A stretch of 64,000 nucleotides of DNA. Origin: an uncultured Roseovarius sp. GTDB lineage: Bacteria; Pseudomonadota; Alphaproteobacteria; Rhodobacterales; Rhodobacteraceae. Positions 47,984 through 57,888 of this stretch are shown here, one piece after another; position 1 is the stretch's first letter, and every line of letters begins with the position of its first letter. The notes below the pieces were generated by a model that had not been told where the DNA came from, searched no databases, and was given only the letters and a program-made list of their open reading frames with translations. The stretch covers positions 150,441 through 214,440 of the forward strand of contig NZ_CAJXNN010000001.1 of the NCBI RefSeq assembly GCF_913057115.1, read 5' to 3'. The translations under genes were made by a program, and so were the position numbers.

Positions 47984-48604
47984 CTAACTGAGCGCGATAA
48001 GACCCGCCACAAAGATCAGCAAAACGCCCGACACGATGTTTGTCCGGCGCAATGCGGCGGGCGACGCCAGAAGGCGGCGCACGCGATCAATGAAGAGCGC
48101 CATGGTCAGATTGCCGCCGAGAGGCACCAAGAAGGAAATCGTGACGATGGCCGCGATGTCGAGCGGGGTGACCACGGTCAAATCGAAGAACCCCGGGAGC
48201 ATCCCCATGTAAAACAGGATCGCCTTGGGGTTGCCAAGGATCACCGCCAGCCCTGCCATGAAGCCCGCCCAAGCGCCCGGGCGGGTCAGGCGGCTATCGG
48301 CGGCGATGGTGCGGTCGGCGTGACGGATAAGCAAAAACCCCATCACGGCGAACATCACCACGGCCACATATTTCAACGCCACCATGAGGCCATCGAAGGT
48401 GGAGGCGACCCAAGTCACCCCAAGCACCGCCAGAAGCGGCCAAAGGACATCCCCCACGGCCACGCCAAGGGCCAAGGGCCAGGCAGCGGCAAATCCGCCG
48501 CTCATCCCCCGCGCCATTAGGGCAAGCCAGACCGGACCGGGCGTAAAGAACAGCACCAGCATCGCCCCGGCATAGAGCCAGAGGTCGAATGGGGTAAGGC
48601 TCAT
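47984..48604 (-). CDS. LysE/RhtB-family amino-acid exporter
   Basis: 206 residues, about six membrane helices. FFTPGPVWLALMARGMSGGF near the N-terminus and LGNPKAILFYMGMLPGFFD in the middle are family signatures. Exports lysine, homoserine-type or other amino acids; the substrate is undetermined. Its ATG overlaps the stop of the VOC gene (ATGA, 48601-48604), which in turn overlaps recF, so it belongs to the recF operon. Confidence 0.9.
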   Translation of the reverse strand: MSLTPFDLWLYAGAMLVLFFTPGPVWLALMARGMSGGFAAAWPLALGVAVGDVLWPLLAVLGVTWVASTFDGLMVALKYVAVVMFAVMGFLLIRHADRTIAADSRLTRPGAWAGFMAGLAVILGNPKAILFYMGMLPGFFDLTVVTPLDIAAIVTISFLVPLGGNLTMALFIDRVRRLLASPAALRRTNIVSGVLLIFVAGLIALS

Positions 48605-49035
48605 TGCGGGCTCTCGGGCAAGATAAGGCTGCCATCTTCGGCCAAAGGCCAAAAAGGATTCATGGCAACTTCCCAGACATGCCCATCCGGGTCGGCATAG
48701 TAGCCCGAGTAGCCACCCCAGAAGACCTTTTCCGGGGCCTTGAGTTTTGTTGCCCCGGCAGCAAGGGCCTTGGCATAGGCGTCGTCAACCTCAGCCTCGG
48801 TTGCGAAATTCTGGGCAAGGGTGATGGCACCCGTGCCAAGCGTAGCGTCAGAGCGGCCTTGGTCGGCGGCAAGGGCCGCGCGCCCGAAGAGGCCAAGAAC
48901 CAGACCGTTAAGCTGGTAAAAGGCGATGCTGTCGGTTTCCTCGGCTGGGGTCCAGCCAAGGGCGGCGTAGAAGGCCTTGGCGCGGGTCAGGTCGGCGACG
49001 CCCAGGGTGATGAGGGTAACGCGCTGTGGGGTCAT
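48601..49035 (-). CDS. VOC (glyoxalase-like) family protein
   Basis: 144 residues: one VOC unit with ITLGVADLTRAKAFYAALGW at the N-terminus and YADPDGHVWEVAMNPFW near the end, where the Glu could bind metal. Substrate unknown. Both ends overlap neighbours by ATGA (recF and the LysE-type exporter), so it is embedded in an overlapping recF-VOC-lysE set. Confidence 0.85.
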   Translation of the reverse strand: MTPQRVTLITLGVADLTRAKAFYAALGWTPAEETDSIAFYQLNGLVLGLFGRAALAADQGRSDATLGTGAITLAQNFATEAEVDDAYAKALAAGATKLKAPEKVFWGGYSGYYADPDGHVWEVAMNPFWPLAEDGSLILPESPQ

Positions 49036-50144
49036 GGGGCGGGCCTTTCGTGGGTGGTGCTAATGCCATCGACCTCAGTCACTTCGAGGTATTGAGCGCT
49101 TTCACCCAATTCGGCGAATAGTTCAGGGCCCGTGCCTGTCATCCACGCCTGTGCGCCCAGCGCGCAGATCTCATCATAAAGGGCGGCGCGACGGGTGGCA
49201 TCGAGGTGGGCGGCGACCTCATCCAGCAACAGCAGGGGCGGCGCGCCGAAATCCTGTGTCAGCGCCCGGGCATTGGCGAGGATGAGCGAGACAAGAAGGG
49301 CCTTTTGCTCACCGGTGGAACAATCGCGCGCGGGCACGCCCTTGGCGGCATAGACGCCGTAAAGGTCCGAGCGGTGCGGCCCAACAAGCGTCCGCCCGGC
49401 GGCCAGATCGCGAAACCGGCTTTCCGACAGCGCATCGCGCAGGTCTGAAACCGTGTCGGGCATCTCGCCTTCTGTGGAGGTCAGTTCCAGTTCCGCCGCC
49501 GGGAAGGCGGTTTCGGCCTGCGCTTGGGCCGCTTGCAACTGCTCAAGGGCAAAGAGGCGGTTGGCATGGATCGCCGCGCCCGCCTCGGCCATTTGCCGTT
49601 CAAGGGCGATGTACCAATGGCCATCGCGCACCTGATCCTTGAGCAGGCGATTCCGCTCGCGCATGGCCTTTTCATACGCCAGCGTCACATCGGCATGATC
49701 AGGCCGGAAGCTAAGCGTCATGCGGTCAAGGAAGCGGCGGCGTCCTTCGGTGCCTTCGATCCAAAGCCGATCCATGGAAGGGATTAGCCAGAGCACACGA
49801 GCGATGCGGCCAAGCGCCGTTTGGCTGGCGGTCTTGCCGTCGATCCGGGTTTGGCGGGCGGTGCCTTCCTCGGACCATGTTTCAACCTCGTGCACCTGAT
49901 GCAGCGAATGCAAATGGCCGGTGACCTTCCAACCTAAGGCCTCGGGGCGGCGCGCCATGTCTTGGGCCGCGGCGCGGCGCAACCCGCGCCCGGGGGAAAT
50001 GAGCGAGACCGCCTCGATGATATTTGTCTTGCCCGCGCCATTGGGCCCGTAGATCGCCACGGGGCGGGCATCCAATGACAGTCGCGCGCCCTTGTGGGAG
50101 CGGAAATGCGATAGTGTCAGAGTCGAGAGATAGAGACCGGGCAT
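49032..50144 (-). CDS. recF: DNA replication and repair protein RecF
   Basis: 370 residues. SMC-like ATPase that loads RecA at gaps. Walker A is YGPNGAGKTNIIEAV (about residues 33-47), the signature region is STGEQKALLVSLILANA and Walker B is PPLLLLDEVAAHLD. ATG 50144 is preceded by GAAAGGG, part of a repeated intergenic sequence. Gene order dnaA-dnaN-recF is the classical one. Confidence 0.95.
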   Translation of the reverse strand: MPGLYLSTLTLSHFRSHKGARLSLDARPVAIYGPNGAGKTNIIEAVSLISPGRGLRRAAAQDMARRPEALGWKVTGHLHSLHQVHEVETWSEEGTARQTRIDGKTASQTALGRIARVLWLIPSMDRLWIEGTEGRRRFLDRMTLSFRPDHADVTLAYEKAMRERNRLLKDQVRDGHWYIALERQMAEAGAAIHANRLFALEQLQAAQAQAETAFPAAELELTSTEGEMPDTVSDLRDALSESRFRDLAAGRTLVGPHRSDLYGVYAAKGVPARDCSTGEQKALLVSLILANARALTQDFGAPPLLLLDEVAAHLDATRRAALYDEICALGAQAWMTGTGPELFAELGESAQYLEVTEVDGISTTHERPAP

Positions 50145-50163
50145 TCACGCCCTTTCATCTTTC

Positions 50164-50185
50164 CAAAAATACTCCCGCCGGAGGC
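50164..50185 (-). repeat. Intra-operon repeat GCCTCCGGCGGGAGTATTTT, copy 2
   Basis: Lies between the dnaN stop and the recF start on the minus strand. It matches copy 1 at 9274-9294 apart from one extra T, and both copies lead into a GAAAGGG ribosome site a few bases before the next ATG. Confidence 0.75.
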
Positions 50186-50197
50186 GTCCTGCCCGCG

Positions 50198-51316
50198 TCA
50201 CACGCGCATCGGCATGACCACATAGACGGCGCTTGTGTCATTGCCTTCGCGCATCAGGGTGGGATCGCCCGAGGAGTTGAAGAGGAACACGGCGTTTTCG
50301 CGGTCGACCTGACTGGCGATTTCCAGCAGGTATTTGGCGTTGAAACCGATTTCCAAGCGTTCGTCGCCATAGGCCACGGCCAATTCTTCTTCGGCGGCGC
50401 CGCTGTCGGGCGCGTTGACCGACAGAACAAGGCGGTCTTCGTCGAGGGTGAGTTTCACCGCGCGGGAGCGTTCGGAACTGACGGTGGCCACACGATCGAC
50501 CGCTTGGGCGAATTCGGCGGCGTCCACTTCCATCTTCCGGGTGTTTCCCTGCGGGATGACGCGGGTGTAGTCGGGGAAGGTGCCGTCGATCACCTTGGAG
50601 GTGAGCGTGATGTCAGGCGTGGCAAAGCGGACCTTGGTTTCTGATACCGACACGGCGATTTTCATATCGTCGTCATCCAAGAGCTTACGCAGCTCACCCA
50701 CGGTTTTGCGCGGCACGATGACACCGGGCATATCCTCCGCACCTTCCGGCAGCTCCGCGTCGATCCGGGCAAGGCGGTGACCATCGGTGGCCACACAGCG
50801 CAGAACCTTGCCACCTTCGGCCTCGGAGACATGCATATAGACGCCGTTGAGGTAATAGCGGGTTTCCTCGGTCGAGATGGCGAATTTCGACTTGTCGAAA
50901 AGGCGGCGCAGGGTCGGCGCGGGGGCCGAGAAATTGGCGCTATATTCCGACGAGGCCATGACCGGAAAATCTTCTTTCGGCAAGGTCGCGAGGTTGAAGT
51001 TGGACCTCCCCGCCTCGACCGTCAGGCGCCCGGATGCGCCATCGTCGGTGAGGGTGACAAGCGCGCCATCGGGCAGTTTGCGGACGATTTCGTGCAGGGT
51101 GACCGCGGAAACGGTGGTGGCACCGGCGCGTTCGACTTGGGCCGGGGCCTTGTCGACCACTTCGATATCAAGGTCGGTGGCGCGGAAATGCACGGCGTCG
51201 CCTTCGGCTTCGATCAGCACGTTGGCGAGGATCGGGATGGTATTGCGGCGCTCCACGACCGATTGAGCCTGTGCCACGGCCTTGAGCAGCGTTCCGCGTT
51301 CGATGCTGAGTTTCAT
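50198..51316 (-). CDS. dnaN: DNA polymerase III beta subunit (sliding clamp)
   Basis: 372 residues, normal length. Three clamp domains; KLSIERGTLLKAVAQAQSVVERRNTIPILANVL at the N-terminus and YLLEIASQVDRENAVFLFNSSGDPTLM and VYVVMPMRV at the C-terminus are diagnostic. Forms the ring tethering polymerase to DNA. The 166-bp gap from dnaA holds one good DnaA box. Confidence 0.97.
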   Translation of the reverse strand: MKLSIERGTLLKAVAQAQSVVERRNTIPILANVLIEAEGDAVHFRATDLDIEVVDKAPAQVERAGATTVSAVTLHEIVRKLPDGALVTLTDDGASGRLTVEAGRSNFNLATLPKEDFPVMASSEYSANFSAPAPTLRRLFDKSKFAISTEETRYYLNGVYMHVSEAEGGKVLRCVATDGHRLARIDAELPEGAEDMPGVIVPRKTVGELRKLLDDDDMKIAVSVSETKVRFATPDITLTSKVIDGTFPDYTRVIPQGNTRKMEVDAAEFAQAVDRVATVSSERSRAVKLTLDEDRLVLSVNAPDSGAAEEELAVAYGDERLEIGFNAKYLLEIASQVDRENAVFLFNSSGDPTLMREGNDTSAVYVVMPMRV

Positions 51317-51411
51317 AACCCTCGCTCCCTAGTCAGGTGCCGACCCTCTGGCCGGGGGAGCACGTTAGCAACTTCCCCTTTGGCCTCAAGCCTTTTGTTG
51401 TGTTTTCGGGT

Positions 51412-51420
51412 TTATTCACA
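51412..51420 (+). promoter_or_regulatory. DnaA box between dnaA and dnaN
   Basis: TTATTCACA matches the TTATNCACA DnaA-box consensus exactly. It is the only exact match noticed in the two gaps flanking dnaA. It may regulate dnaN or belong to the origin. Confidence 0.6.
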
Positions 51421-51482
51421 GGCACGTCAAGAGCGGCCCCGCGGTTGCGGGTCGCTCTGACATTCTGTGGCGCGAAAGGCGC

Positions 51483-52874
51483 TCAGCCTTCGAGCGTGCG
51501 GCGCAGCATTTCCAGATCTTCGGCGATCTGGGCATCTTGCTGACGCAACTCGTCAATCCGCTTAACGCCGTGCATTACAGTTGTATGATCCCGACCGCCA
51601 AAACGGCGGCCGATTTCCGGCAGGGAGCGGCTGGTCAGTTGTTTGCAGAGATACATGGCAACCTGACGCGGGCGCGCGAAGCTGCGCAGGCGCTTGGGGC
51701 CGATCATGTCGCTGAGGCGGATGTTGTAGTGATCCGAAACCTTGCGTTGGATTTCTTCGACCGACACTTTGCGCTCGGAGGCGCGCAGCACATCAGCAAG
51801 GCAATCCTGCGTCAGTTCCAGTGTGATTTCGTGGCCCACGAGCGAGGCGAAGGCGAAAAGCCGGGTCAACGCCCCTTCGAGGACGCGCACGTTGGTCGAG
51901 ATACGGTGCGCGAGGAATTCCAGCACGCCATCGGCGATTTTCAGGCCCGGATACTGGGCGCTGTATTGCTCGGTTTTCGATTGCAGGATGCCGAGGCGCA
52001 ATTCGTAATCCGTAGGATGCAGATCCACGACGAGGCCGCATTGCAGGCGCGACTGGATGCGCTCCTCAAGATTGGCGATTTCACCCGGGGCGCGGTCGGC
52101 CGAGATGATGATTTGCTTCTTCTGGTCGATAAGCGCGTTGAAGGTATGGAAAAACTCCTCCTGCGTGCTTTCCTTGCCGGCGATGAATTGCACGTCGTCG
52201 ACCATCAGCACATCGACCGAGCGGAACATTTCCTTGAAGTCCATGGTCTTGCGGTCGCGCAAGGCTTGGACAAAACGGTACATGAATTGTTCGGCGGAGA
52301 GGTAGATCACTCTGAGATCGGGGCGTTGGTTTTGCAGCTCCCATGCAATGGCGTGCATAAGGTGCGTTTTACCAAGACCCACACCGCCATAGAGAAACAA
52401 TGGGTTGAAGGTGACGGGGCCACCTTCGGCCACACGTTTGGCCGCGGCATGGGCCAATTCGTTGGGTTTGCCGACGATGAAGCTGTCGAAGGTGAAACGG
52501 TCATCCAGTGGAGCGGTCGGAAAAAGGCTCTCGCTCATCATGGCGGATTTACTGGCAGCAGGCGCAGCGGGCGACATTTCGGAGTGCGCGTCGGTGGTGT
52601 TTTGGGCTTGGCGCGGCGGGCGCGCCGCGCTGTTGGCGGCGACCTGAAAGCTGATCCGGCGGACATCGGAATTGATGTTGCCCATCTGGTAAAGGATCAA
52701 ATCGCCGAAATTCTGCGAAACGTAATTGCCCAGAAAGCTGGTAGGTACTGCGAGGGTGGCGACCCCGTCGGAGACCTCCTGCAGTTCGAGCGGCTCAATC
52801 CAGGTCTTGTAATTGTTGCTGCCGACCGTTTTCAGGAGTTGTTGTTTGACCTTGCCCCATTGTTCTTGTGTCAT
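51483..52874 (-). CDS. dnaA: Chromosomal replication initiator DnaA
   Basis: 463 residues. N-terminal domain I (WGKVKQQLLKTVGSNNYKTWI), linker, AAA+ domain with Walker A LYGGVGLGKTHLMHAI and Walker B VLMVDDVQFI, and the C-terminal DNA-binding domain with GGRDHTTVMHGVKRI. ATG 52874 (MTQEQWG) is preferred; the in-frame extension to 52934 adds an atypical arginine-rich tail and would cover two TGTGGA elements. The ribosome site is weak (GGGATA), consistent with restrained expression. Confidence 0.97.
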   Translation of the reverse strand: MTQEQWGKVKQQLLKTVGSNNYKTWIEPLELQEVSDGVATLAVPTSFLGNYVSQNFGDLILYQMGNINSDVRRISFQVAANSAARPPRQAQNTTDAHSEMSPAAPAASKSAMMSESLFPTAPLDDRFTFDSFIVGKPNELAHAAAKRVAEGGPVTFNPLFLYGGVGLGKTHLMHAIAWELQNQRPDLRVIYLSAEQFMYRFVQALRDRKTMDFKEMFRSVDVLMVDDVQFIAGKESTQEEFFHTFNALIDQKKQIIISADRAPGEIANLEERIQSRLQCGLVVDLHPTDYELRLGILQSKTEQYSAQYPGLKIADGVLEFLAHRISTNVRVLEGALTRLFAFASLVGHEITLELTQDCLADVLRASERKVSVEEIQRKVSDHYNIRLSDMIGPKRLRSFARPRQVAMYLCKQLTSRSLPEIGRRFGGRDHTTVMHGVKRIDELRQQDAQIAEDLEMLRRTLEG

Positions 52875-53348
52875 GCTATCCCGTTCCACAAAATCCACAT
52901 TCCCCAACCGCGAAGTGCGGCGAATGCGACACATGCCGGGAGGTCGTTGGCAAAGCCTCTTGGTCCCGCTGACGGATCAACGGAGGAGGGGCCCTAGCCA
53001 AAACATCACTCTCAATGCGGCAGCTGGCCCGTTGGCGCAGAAATCCCCATGACTGCGTAAACGCTTTAACCTGCTACATGTCTACTTGTCGGACGTCCGG
53101 AACGCTGGCTCCGGAAACAACATCGCCTGTCTGGCCTATTTGACCTTTTTGCGACGCTGCAACTGCCTGTCCCCCCAAGCGTGAATCGCAGGTCTGAAGC
53201 TAGCAATTTGCAGGGTGCTGCGGCAACTGTTCTTAGCGCTTGACTCTGTGTTTGGTGAAAAAGAATCTCTATCCCTTCGCATAGCCGGCGCAAACAAAAA
53301 GGCGCCGCAGATTGGGCGCCTTTAGAAAACAATAGCTTAGGTCGCGCC
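52875..53348. other. 474-bp gap between dnaA and rpsT, candidate origin region
   Basis: No gene seen. It contains two TGTGGA units at 9-bp spacing on the minus strand (52885-52899), 11-25 bases before the dnaA ATG; these resemble degenerate DnaA sites. A CGGACGTCCG palindrome is at 53090-53099, a TTAAAGCGTTTACGC stretch on the minus strand near 53055-53069 recalls the AGCGTTTC elements, and the rpsT terminator is at 53298-53323. No exact DnaA box was found, so the origin call is tentative. Confidence 0.35.
53298..53323 (-). terminator. Rho-independent terminator of rpsT
   Basis: 9-bp perfect stem AAAGGCGCC (53298-53306) and GGCGCCTTT (53315-53323) with an 8-base loop; on the minus strand it continues as TTGTTTG after the T-run. 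About 25 bp past the rpsT stop. Confidence 0.85.
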
Positions 53349-53612
53349 TTAGCCGAGCGCCTTTACGCGAGCCGCGAGGCGAGAAATTTTGCGCGATGCG
53401 GTGTTCTTGTGAAAAACACCCTTGGTGACACCGCGCATCAGCTCGGGCTGGGCGGCGCGCAGGGCCTTTTGTGCGGCATCTTTGTCACCCGAAGCGATCG
53501 CTTCTTCAACATTACGCAGGTAAGTGCGGATGCGCGAACGACGGGCTTTGTTGACGGCGAAGCGGCGTTCGTTCTGACGGGCGCGCTTTTTGGACTGGGG
53601 CGTATTTGCCAT
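53349..53612 (-). CDS. rpsT: 30S ribosomal protein S20
   Basis: 87 residues, highly basic. [21 protein letters not shown] at the N-terminus and [22 protein letters not shown] at the C-terminus are typical. Binds the 5' domain of 16S rRNA. Monocistronic with its own terminator; the gap of 240 bp from dnaJ contains its promoter, not resolved here. Confidence 0.97.
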   Translation of the reverse strand: MANTPQSKKRARQNERRFAVNKARRSRIRTYLRNVEEAIASGDKDAAQKALRAAQPELMRGVTKGVFHKNTASRKISRLAARVKALG

Positions 53613-53801
53613 TTTGAATCAAACCTTTGTTTCGGGTTCTGTCTGTTAACTGTGGTGCACGTGGACAACCCGAACCGGCAATTGATCAACCGGGGTGATT
53701 CTGGCCAGAGCGGGCCGCACGCGCATGTATGACGCCCGCCTATACAGCAGTTTGCCGCGATTGCAAACGAGAATCAGGTCGATACAGATCGTTGGATGTA
53801 A

Positions 53802-53830
53802 AAAAGGCGCGCAGAGTTTGCGCGCCTTTT
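53802..53830 (-). terminator. Rho-independent terminator of dnaK-dnaJ
   Basis: Perfect 10-bp stem AAAAGGCGCG and CGCGCCTTTT around a 9-base loop, continued as a T-run on the minus strand (TTTTTTAC). About 22 bp past the dnaJ stop. Confidence 0.85.
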
Positions 53831-53852
53831 GGTCTGTTGATTCGATGAAAGA

Positions 53853-55013
53853 TCAGGACTTCATCGAATCCCAAAAGCTCTTGACCGAGGAAAAGAAACT
53901 TTTGCTTTCGGGGTTATTGTCTTCTGACAGCTCCTCGAACTCGCGCAGAAGCTCTTTTTGGCGGCTGGTCAGGTTCACCGGGGTTTCCACGGCCAGTTCG
54001 ATGAACATATCCCCCGCGCTGCCGCCACGCAGGGCGGGCATGCCCTTGTTGCGCAGGCGCATCTGGCGGCCCGATTGGGAACCTGCGGGAATCTTCACCC
54101 GGCTGCGACCACCGTCTATGGTGGGCACTTCGATATCGCCACCAAGCGACGCCGTCGTCATCGAGACAGGCACACGGCAGAAAAGATTGCTTTCCTCGCG
54201 CTCGAACAACTCATGCGGGGCGACCTCGATGAAAATATAAAGGTCACCCGGCGGGCCGCCGCGCATCCCGGCCTCACCCTCGCCTGCAAGGCGAATGCGG
54301 GTGCCGGTTTCGACGCCTGCGGGGATGTTCACGCTCAGCGCGCGATCTTTTTCAACGCGACCTTGCCCGTGGCAAGTGTTGCAGGGGTTCTTGATGATCT
54401 GGCCCAGGCCCGAGCAAGTGGGGCAGGTACGTTCAACGGTAAAGAACCCTTGTTGCGCACGGACCTTACCCATACCCGAACAGGTGGGACATGTGGTAGG
54501 TTCGGCCCCGCCCTCGGCGCCCGAGCCATCGCAGGCATCGCATTGCACCGACGTCGGCACGTTGATGGTTTTTTGCAGCCCGTTATAGGCTTCTTCCAAG
54601 GTCACACGCAGATTGTAGCGCAGGTCCGACCCTCGCGCGGCGCGTTGACGCCCGCCGGGACCGCGCCCACCGCCCATGAAGTCGCCGAAGAGATCGTCGA
54701 AGACATCCGAGAAGGCCGAGGCAAAATCACCCTGTCCGGGGTGACCACCGAAACCGCCACCCGGACGTGCACCCGCACCGTTGCCACCCTCAAAGGCCGC
54801 ATGCCCGAAACGGTCGTAGGCGGCTTTCTTTTCGGGGTCTTTCAAAACGTCGTAGGCTTCTCCCGCTTCCTTGAACTGTTTCTCGGACTCGGGGTTGTCC
54901 TTGTTGCGGTCGGGGTGAAGTTCCTTGGCCTTTTTCCGGTAGGCCTTCTTGATCTCGTCCGCCGAGGCGCCCTTGGAAAGCCCAAGCACTTCGTAATAAT
55001 CACGTTTGGCCAT
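53853..55013 (-). CDS. dnaJ: Co-chaperone DnaJ (Hsp40)
   Basis: 386 residues. J domain with HPD in [15 protein letters not shown], a Gly/Phe-rich linker ([16 protein letters not shown]), four CxxCxGxG zinc repeats ([32 protein letters not shown]) and the C-terminal substrate-binding barrels. Stimulates DnaK ATPase. Starts 75 bp after dnaK and shares its heat-shock promoter. Confidence 0.97.
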   Translation of the reverse strand: MAKRDYYEVLGLSKGASADEIKKAYRKKAKELHPDRNKDNPESEKQFKEAGEAYDVLKDPEKKAAYDRFGHAAFEGGNGAGARPGGGFGGHPGQGDFASAFSDVFDDLFGDFMGGGRGPGGRQRAARGSDLRYNLRVTLEEAYNGLQKTINVPTSVQCDACDGSGAEGGAEPTTCPTCSGMGKVRAQQGFFTVERTCPTCSGLGQIIKNPCNTCHGQGRVEKDRALSVNIPAGVETGTRIRLAGEGEAGMRGGPPGDLYIFIEVAPHELFEREESNLFCRVPVSMTTASLGGDIEVPTIDGGRSRVKIPAGSQSGRQMRLRNKGMPALRGGSAGDMFIELAVETPVNLTSRQKELLREFEELSEDNNPESKSFFSSVKSFWDSMKS

Positions 55014-55088
55014 CGGGGATCTCCTTTTTGTGGAACACGCGGGGCCGGCCCAAGGATCGGACCGGCCCCATTGGTCCCGTCAGGCGCG

Positions 55089-57008
55089 TTACGAGCGCTT
55101 GTCGTCGTCGAGGTCCTCGAAGTCGGCGTCGACGATATCGTCGTCGCCGGCACCACCCGCTTCATCAGCGGCAGCGGGGCCATCTTCAGCCTCTTCGGCT
55201 TGGGCCTTGTAGATCGCCTCGCCGAGTTTCATGGCAGCCTCGGTCACGTTCTGGATACCGCCTTTGATTTTCTCGGCCGTGACATCGTCTTTTTCGAGGT
55301 CTTCCTTGAGGGCGGAAACCGCAAGCTCGATCGCCTCGACAGTGGTCGGGTCAACCTTGTCGCTGTGTTCCTCAAGCGATTTCTCGGTCGAGTTGATGAG
55401 GCTTTCGGCCTGGTTGCGGGATTCCACCAGTTCGCGGCGTTCCTTGTCGGCCTCGGCGTTTTCCTCGGCTTCCTTGACCATCTTTTCGATGTCCTCGTCG
55501 GACAGGCCACCGGAGGCTTGGATCGTGATCTTCTGCTCCTTGTTGGTGCCTTTGTCCTTGGCGGAGACCGACACGATGCCGTTGGCGTCGATGTCGAAGG
55601 TCACCTCAATCTGGGGCATACCGCGCGGTGCCGGTGGGATGTCTTCAAGGTTGAACTGACCCAGTAGCTTGTTGTCGGCAGCCATCTCACGCTCACCCTG
55701 GAACACGCGGATCGTCACGGCGCCTTGGTTGTCTTCGGCGGTCGAGAAGATCTGGCTTTTGTTCGTCGGGATCGTGGTGTTGCGGTCGATCAGGCGGGTG
55801 AAGACACCGCCAAGCGTTTCGATACCAAGCGACAGCGGCGTGACGTCGAGCAGGACAACGTCTTTGACGTCACCTTGCAGAACGCCGGCCTGAATGGCGG
55901 CACCCATGGCGACGACCTCATCGGGGTTCACGCCTTTGTGCGGCTCTTTGCCGAAGAACTTGGTCACCTCTTCGACCACTTTGGGCATACGGGTCATACC
56001 ACCGACGAGAACGATTTCGTCGATTTCATTGGCCGCGAGGCCCGCGTCCTTCAATGCGGCTTGGCAAGGTTTCATCGAGGATTTTATCAGGTCGCCCACA
56101 AGGCTTTCCAACTTGGCGCGAGTCAGTTTGATGACCATGTGCAGCGGCTGACCGTCCGAGCCCATCGAGATGAAGGGCTGGTTGATTTCGGTTTGCGAGC
56201 TGCTGGACAGTTCGATCTTGGCTTTCTCGGCGGCTTCTTTCAGACGCTGGAGGGCCATCTTGTCCTTGGTCAGGTCGACGCCGTTCTCCTTTTTGAACTC
56301 ATCGGCGAGGTAGTTGACGATGCGCATGTCAAAGTCTTCACCGCCGAGGAAGGTGTCGCCGTTGGTCGATTTGACCTCGAAGAGGCCATCGTCGATCTCA
56401 AGGATGGTCACGTCGAAGGTACCGCCGCCAAGGTCATAGACCGCGATGGTGTGGGTATCTTCCTTGTCGAGGCCATAGGCCAGCGCGGCCGCGGTCGGCT
56501 CGTTGATGATGCGCAGCACTTCGAGGCCAGCGATTTTGCCGGCGTCTTTAGTGGCCTGACGCTGTGCGTCGTTGAAGTAGGCGGGCACGGTGATGACGGC
56601 CTGCGTCACCTCTTCGCCAAGGTAGGACTCAGCAGTTTCTTTCATCTTGCCGAGGATGAAGGCCGAGATTTGGCTGGGCGAATATTTCTCGCCGCGGGCT
56701 TCGACCCATGCATCGCCGTTGCCGCCATCGATGACGTTGAACGGCATGTTCTTCTTGTCCTTGGCAAGATCGCTGTCGTCGAAACGACGACCGATCAGGC
56801 GCTTGACGCCAAAGACGGTGTTTTCGGGGTTGGTCACGGCCTGCCGCTTGGCAGATTGGCCGACGAGGCGTTCATCTTCGGTGAACGCGACGATGGACGG
56901 CGTGGTGCGCGCCCCTTCGGAGTTTTCGATCACCCGTGCTTGGCTACCATCCATGATAGCGACGCAGGAGTTGGTGGTGCCGAGGTCAATACCAATGACT
57001 TTGGACAT
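55089..57008 (-). CDS. dnaK: Chaperone DnaK (Hsp70)
   Basis: 639 residues. ATPase domain with [38 protein letters not shown], and [18 protein letters not shown]; substrate domain after the linker [16 protein letters not shown]; and an acidic C-terminal tail ([20 protein letters not shown]). Heat-shock sigma-32 promoter elements lie 112-140 bp upstream. Divergent from alkB. Confidence 0.98.
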   Translation of the reverse strand: MSKVIGIDLGTTNSCVAIMDGSQARVIENSEGARTTPSIVAFTEDERLVGQSAKRQAVTNPENTVFGVKRLIGRRFDDSDLAKDKKNMPFNVIDGGNGDAWVEARGEKYSPSQISAFILGKMKETAESYLGEEVTQAVITVPAYFNDAQRQATKDAGKIAGLEVLRIINEPTAAALAYGLDKEDTHTIAVYDLGGGTFDVTILEIDDGLFEVKSTNGDTFLGGEDFDMRIVNYLADEFKKENGVDLTKDKMALQRLKEAAEKAKIELSSSSQTEINQPFISMGSDGQPLHMVIKLTRAKLESLVGDLIKSSMKPCQAALKDAGLAANEIDEIVLVGGMTRMPKVVEEVTKFFGKEPHKGVNPDEVVAMGAAIQAGVLQGDVKDVVLLDVTPLSLGIETLGGVFTRLIDRNTTIPTNKSQIFSTAEDNQGAVTIRVFQGEREMAADNKLLGQFNLEDIPPAPRGMPQIEVTFDIDANGIVSVSAKDKGTNKEQKITIQASGGLSDEDIEKMVKEAEENAEADKERRELVESRNQAESLINSTEKSLEEHSDKVDPTTVEAIELAVSALKEDLEKDDVTAEKIKGGIQNVTEAAMKLGEAIYKAQAEEAEDGPAAADEAGGAGDDDIVDADFEDLDDDKRS

Positions 57009-57119
57009 GTTTTTCGATCCCTTCTATCTCAAGGCGATTGTGCGGACGCCCGACCCGTTTCGGCATCAGGCCCCCGGTTTCGAGGCGGAGGGCATCGCCC
57101 GTACCGCGCTTCGTGGCGT

Positions 57120-57148
57120 ATATAGGCAGGGGGCTACGGGCCTGCAAG
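57120..57148 (-). promoter_or_regulatory. Sigma-32 heat-shock promoter of dnaK
   Basis: CTTG (minus strand, 57148-57145), an 18-bp spacer, then CCTATAT (57126-57120): an exact fit to the alphaproteobacterial heat-shock form CTTG-N17/18-CYTATNT. The leader to the ATG is about 105 bases. Confidence 0.8.
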
Positions 57149-57219
57149 CGCTTGGAGAACTCAGATTTCGCAATTTTGGGGTTAATCGCGGGCGGATTTT
57201 CAGCGAATCTGCGGGAATC

Positions 57220-57828
57220 ATGACTAGGGATTACCTCAATATTCGCGGATTTCGCATTTATCGTGGGTTGCTGGACACAACAGAGCAGGCCGCCCTGGTA
57301 GAAGATTTGCGTGGAGTCGTGGCGCAGGCACCGATGTTTTCGCCGATGACGCCATATGGCAAACCGATGCGGGTCAGGATGACATCGGCGGGCAAGTATG
57401 GCTGGATGTCGGACAAGCGCGGCTATCGCTATGTAACTGAACACCCCGATGGCCGACCTTGGCCCGCCATTCCCGGACGGGTCTTGGAAATCTGGCAAGA
57501 GCTGGTCAGCGCCGAGCGTGGGCCGGATTGCTGCCTTGTGAACTACTATGGCGAGGGTGCGAAGATGGGCCTGCACCAAGACCGTGACGAGGCGGATTTT
57601 TCTTGGCCCGTATTGTCGATTTCATTGGGTGACGAGGGGTTGTTCCGCATTGGAAACACGACGCGCGGCGGCAAGACCGAGTCGATCTGGCTTTTGTCGG
57701 GTGATGTTGTGCTGATGGGTGGGGCGGCCCGGCTGACTTACCATGGTGTGGACAAGATAAGGTTCGGGTCTTCCTCTCTTCTGGAAAAAGGTGGCCGGAT
57801 CAACCTGACATGCCGTGTTGTCGATTGA
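57220..57828 (+). CDS. alkB: AlkB-family 2-oxoglutarate/Fe(II) dioxygenase
   Basis: 202 residues. Oxidative demethylation of 1-methyladenine and 3-methylcytosine in DNA. Iron ligands are seen as HQD in GLHQDRDEADFSWPVLSISLGD and the later His in LTYHGVDKI; the 2-oxoglutarate arginine is in GGRINLTCRVVD. ATG 57220 (MTRDYLNIRG) is preferred; the frame extends upstream to 56647, but that part is antisense to dnaK. Divergent from the heat-shock promoter. Confidence 0.9.
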   Translation: MTRDYLNIRGFRIYRGLLDTTEQAALVEDLRGVVAQAPMFSPMTPYGKPMRVRMTSAGKYGWMSDKRGYRYVTEHPDGRPWPAIPGRVLEIWQELVSAERGPDCCLVNYYGEGAKMGLHQDRDEADFSWPVLSISLGDEGLFRIGNTTRGGKTESIWLLSGDVVLMGGAARLTYHGVDKIRFGSSSLLEKGGRINLTCRVVD

Positions 57829-57888
57829 ATCACCCCGTCCGCCGATGACTGCATGGCATGTATTCTTGCCAATCGATCACGCATGGGA

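Noticed and set aside
51425-51465. Possible dnaA terminator (AGAGCG...CGCTCT hairpin)
   Set aside because: The stem is imperfect and there is no T-run on the minus strand, so it was not listed as a terminator.
53958-55667. Long plus-strand frame of 569 codons
   Set aside because: It is antisense to dnaJ and dnaK. High GC at third codon positions leaves the complementary frame open, and the translation lacks any domain.
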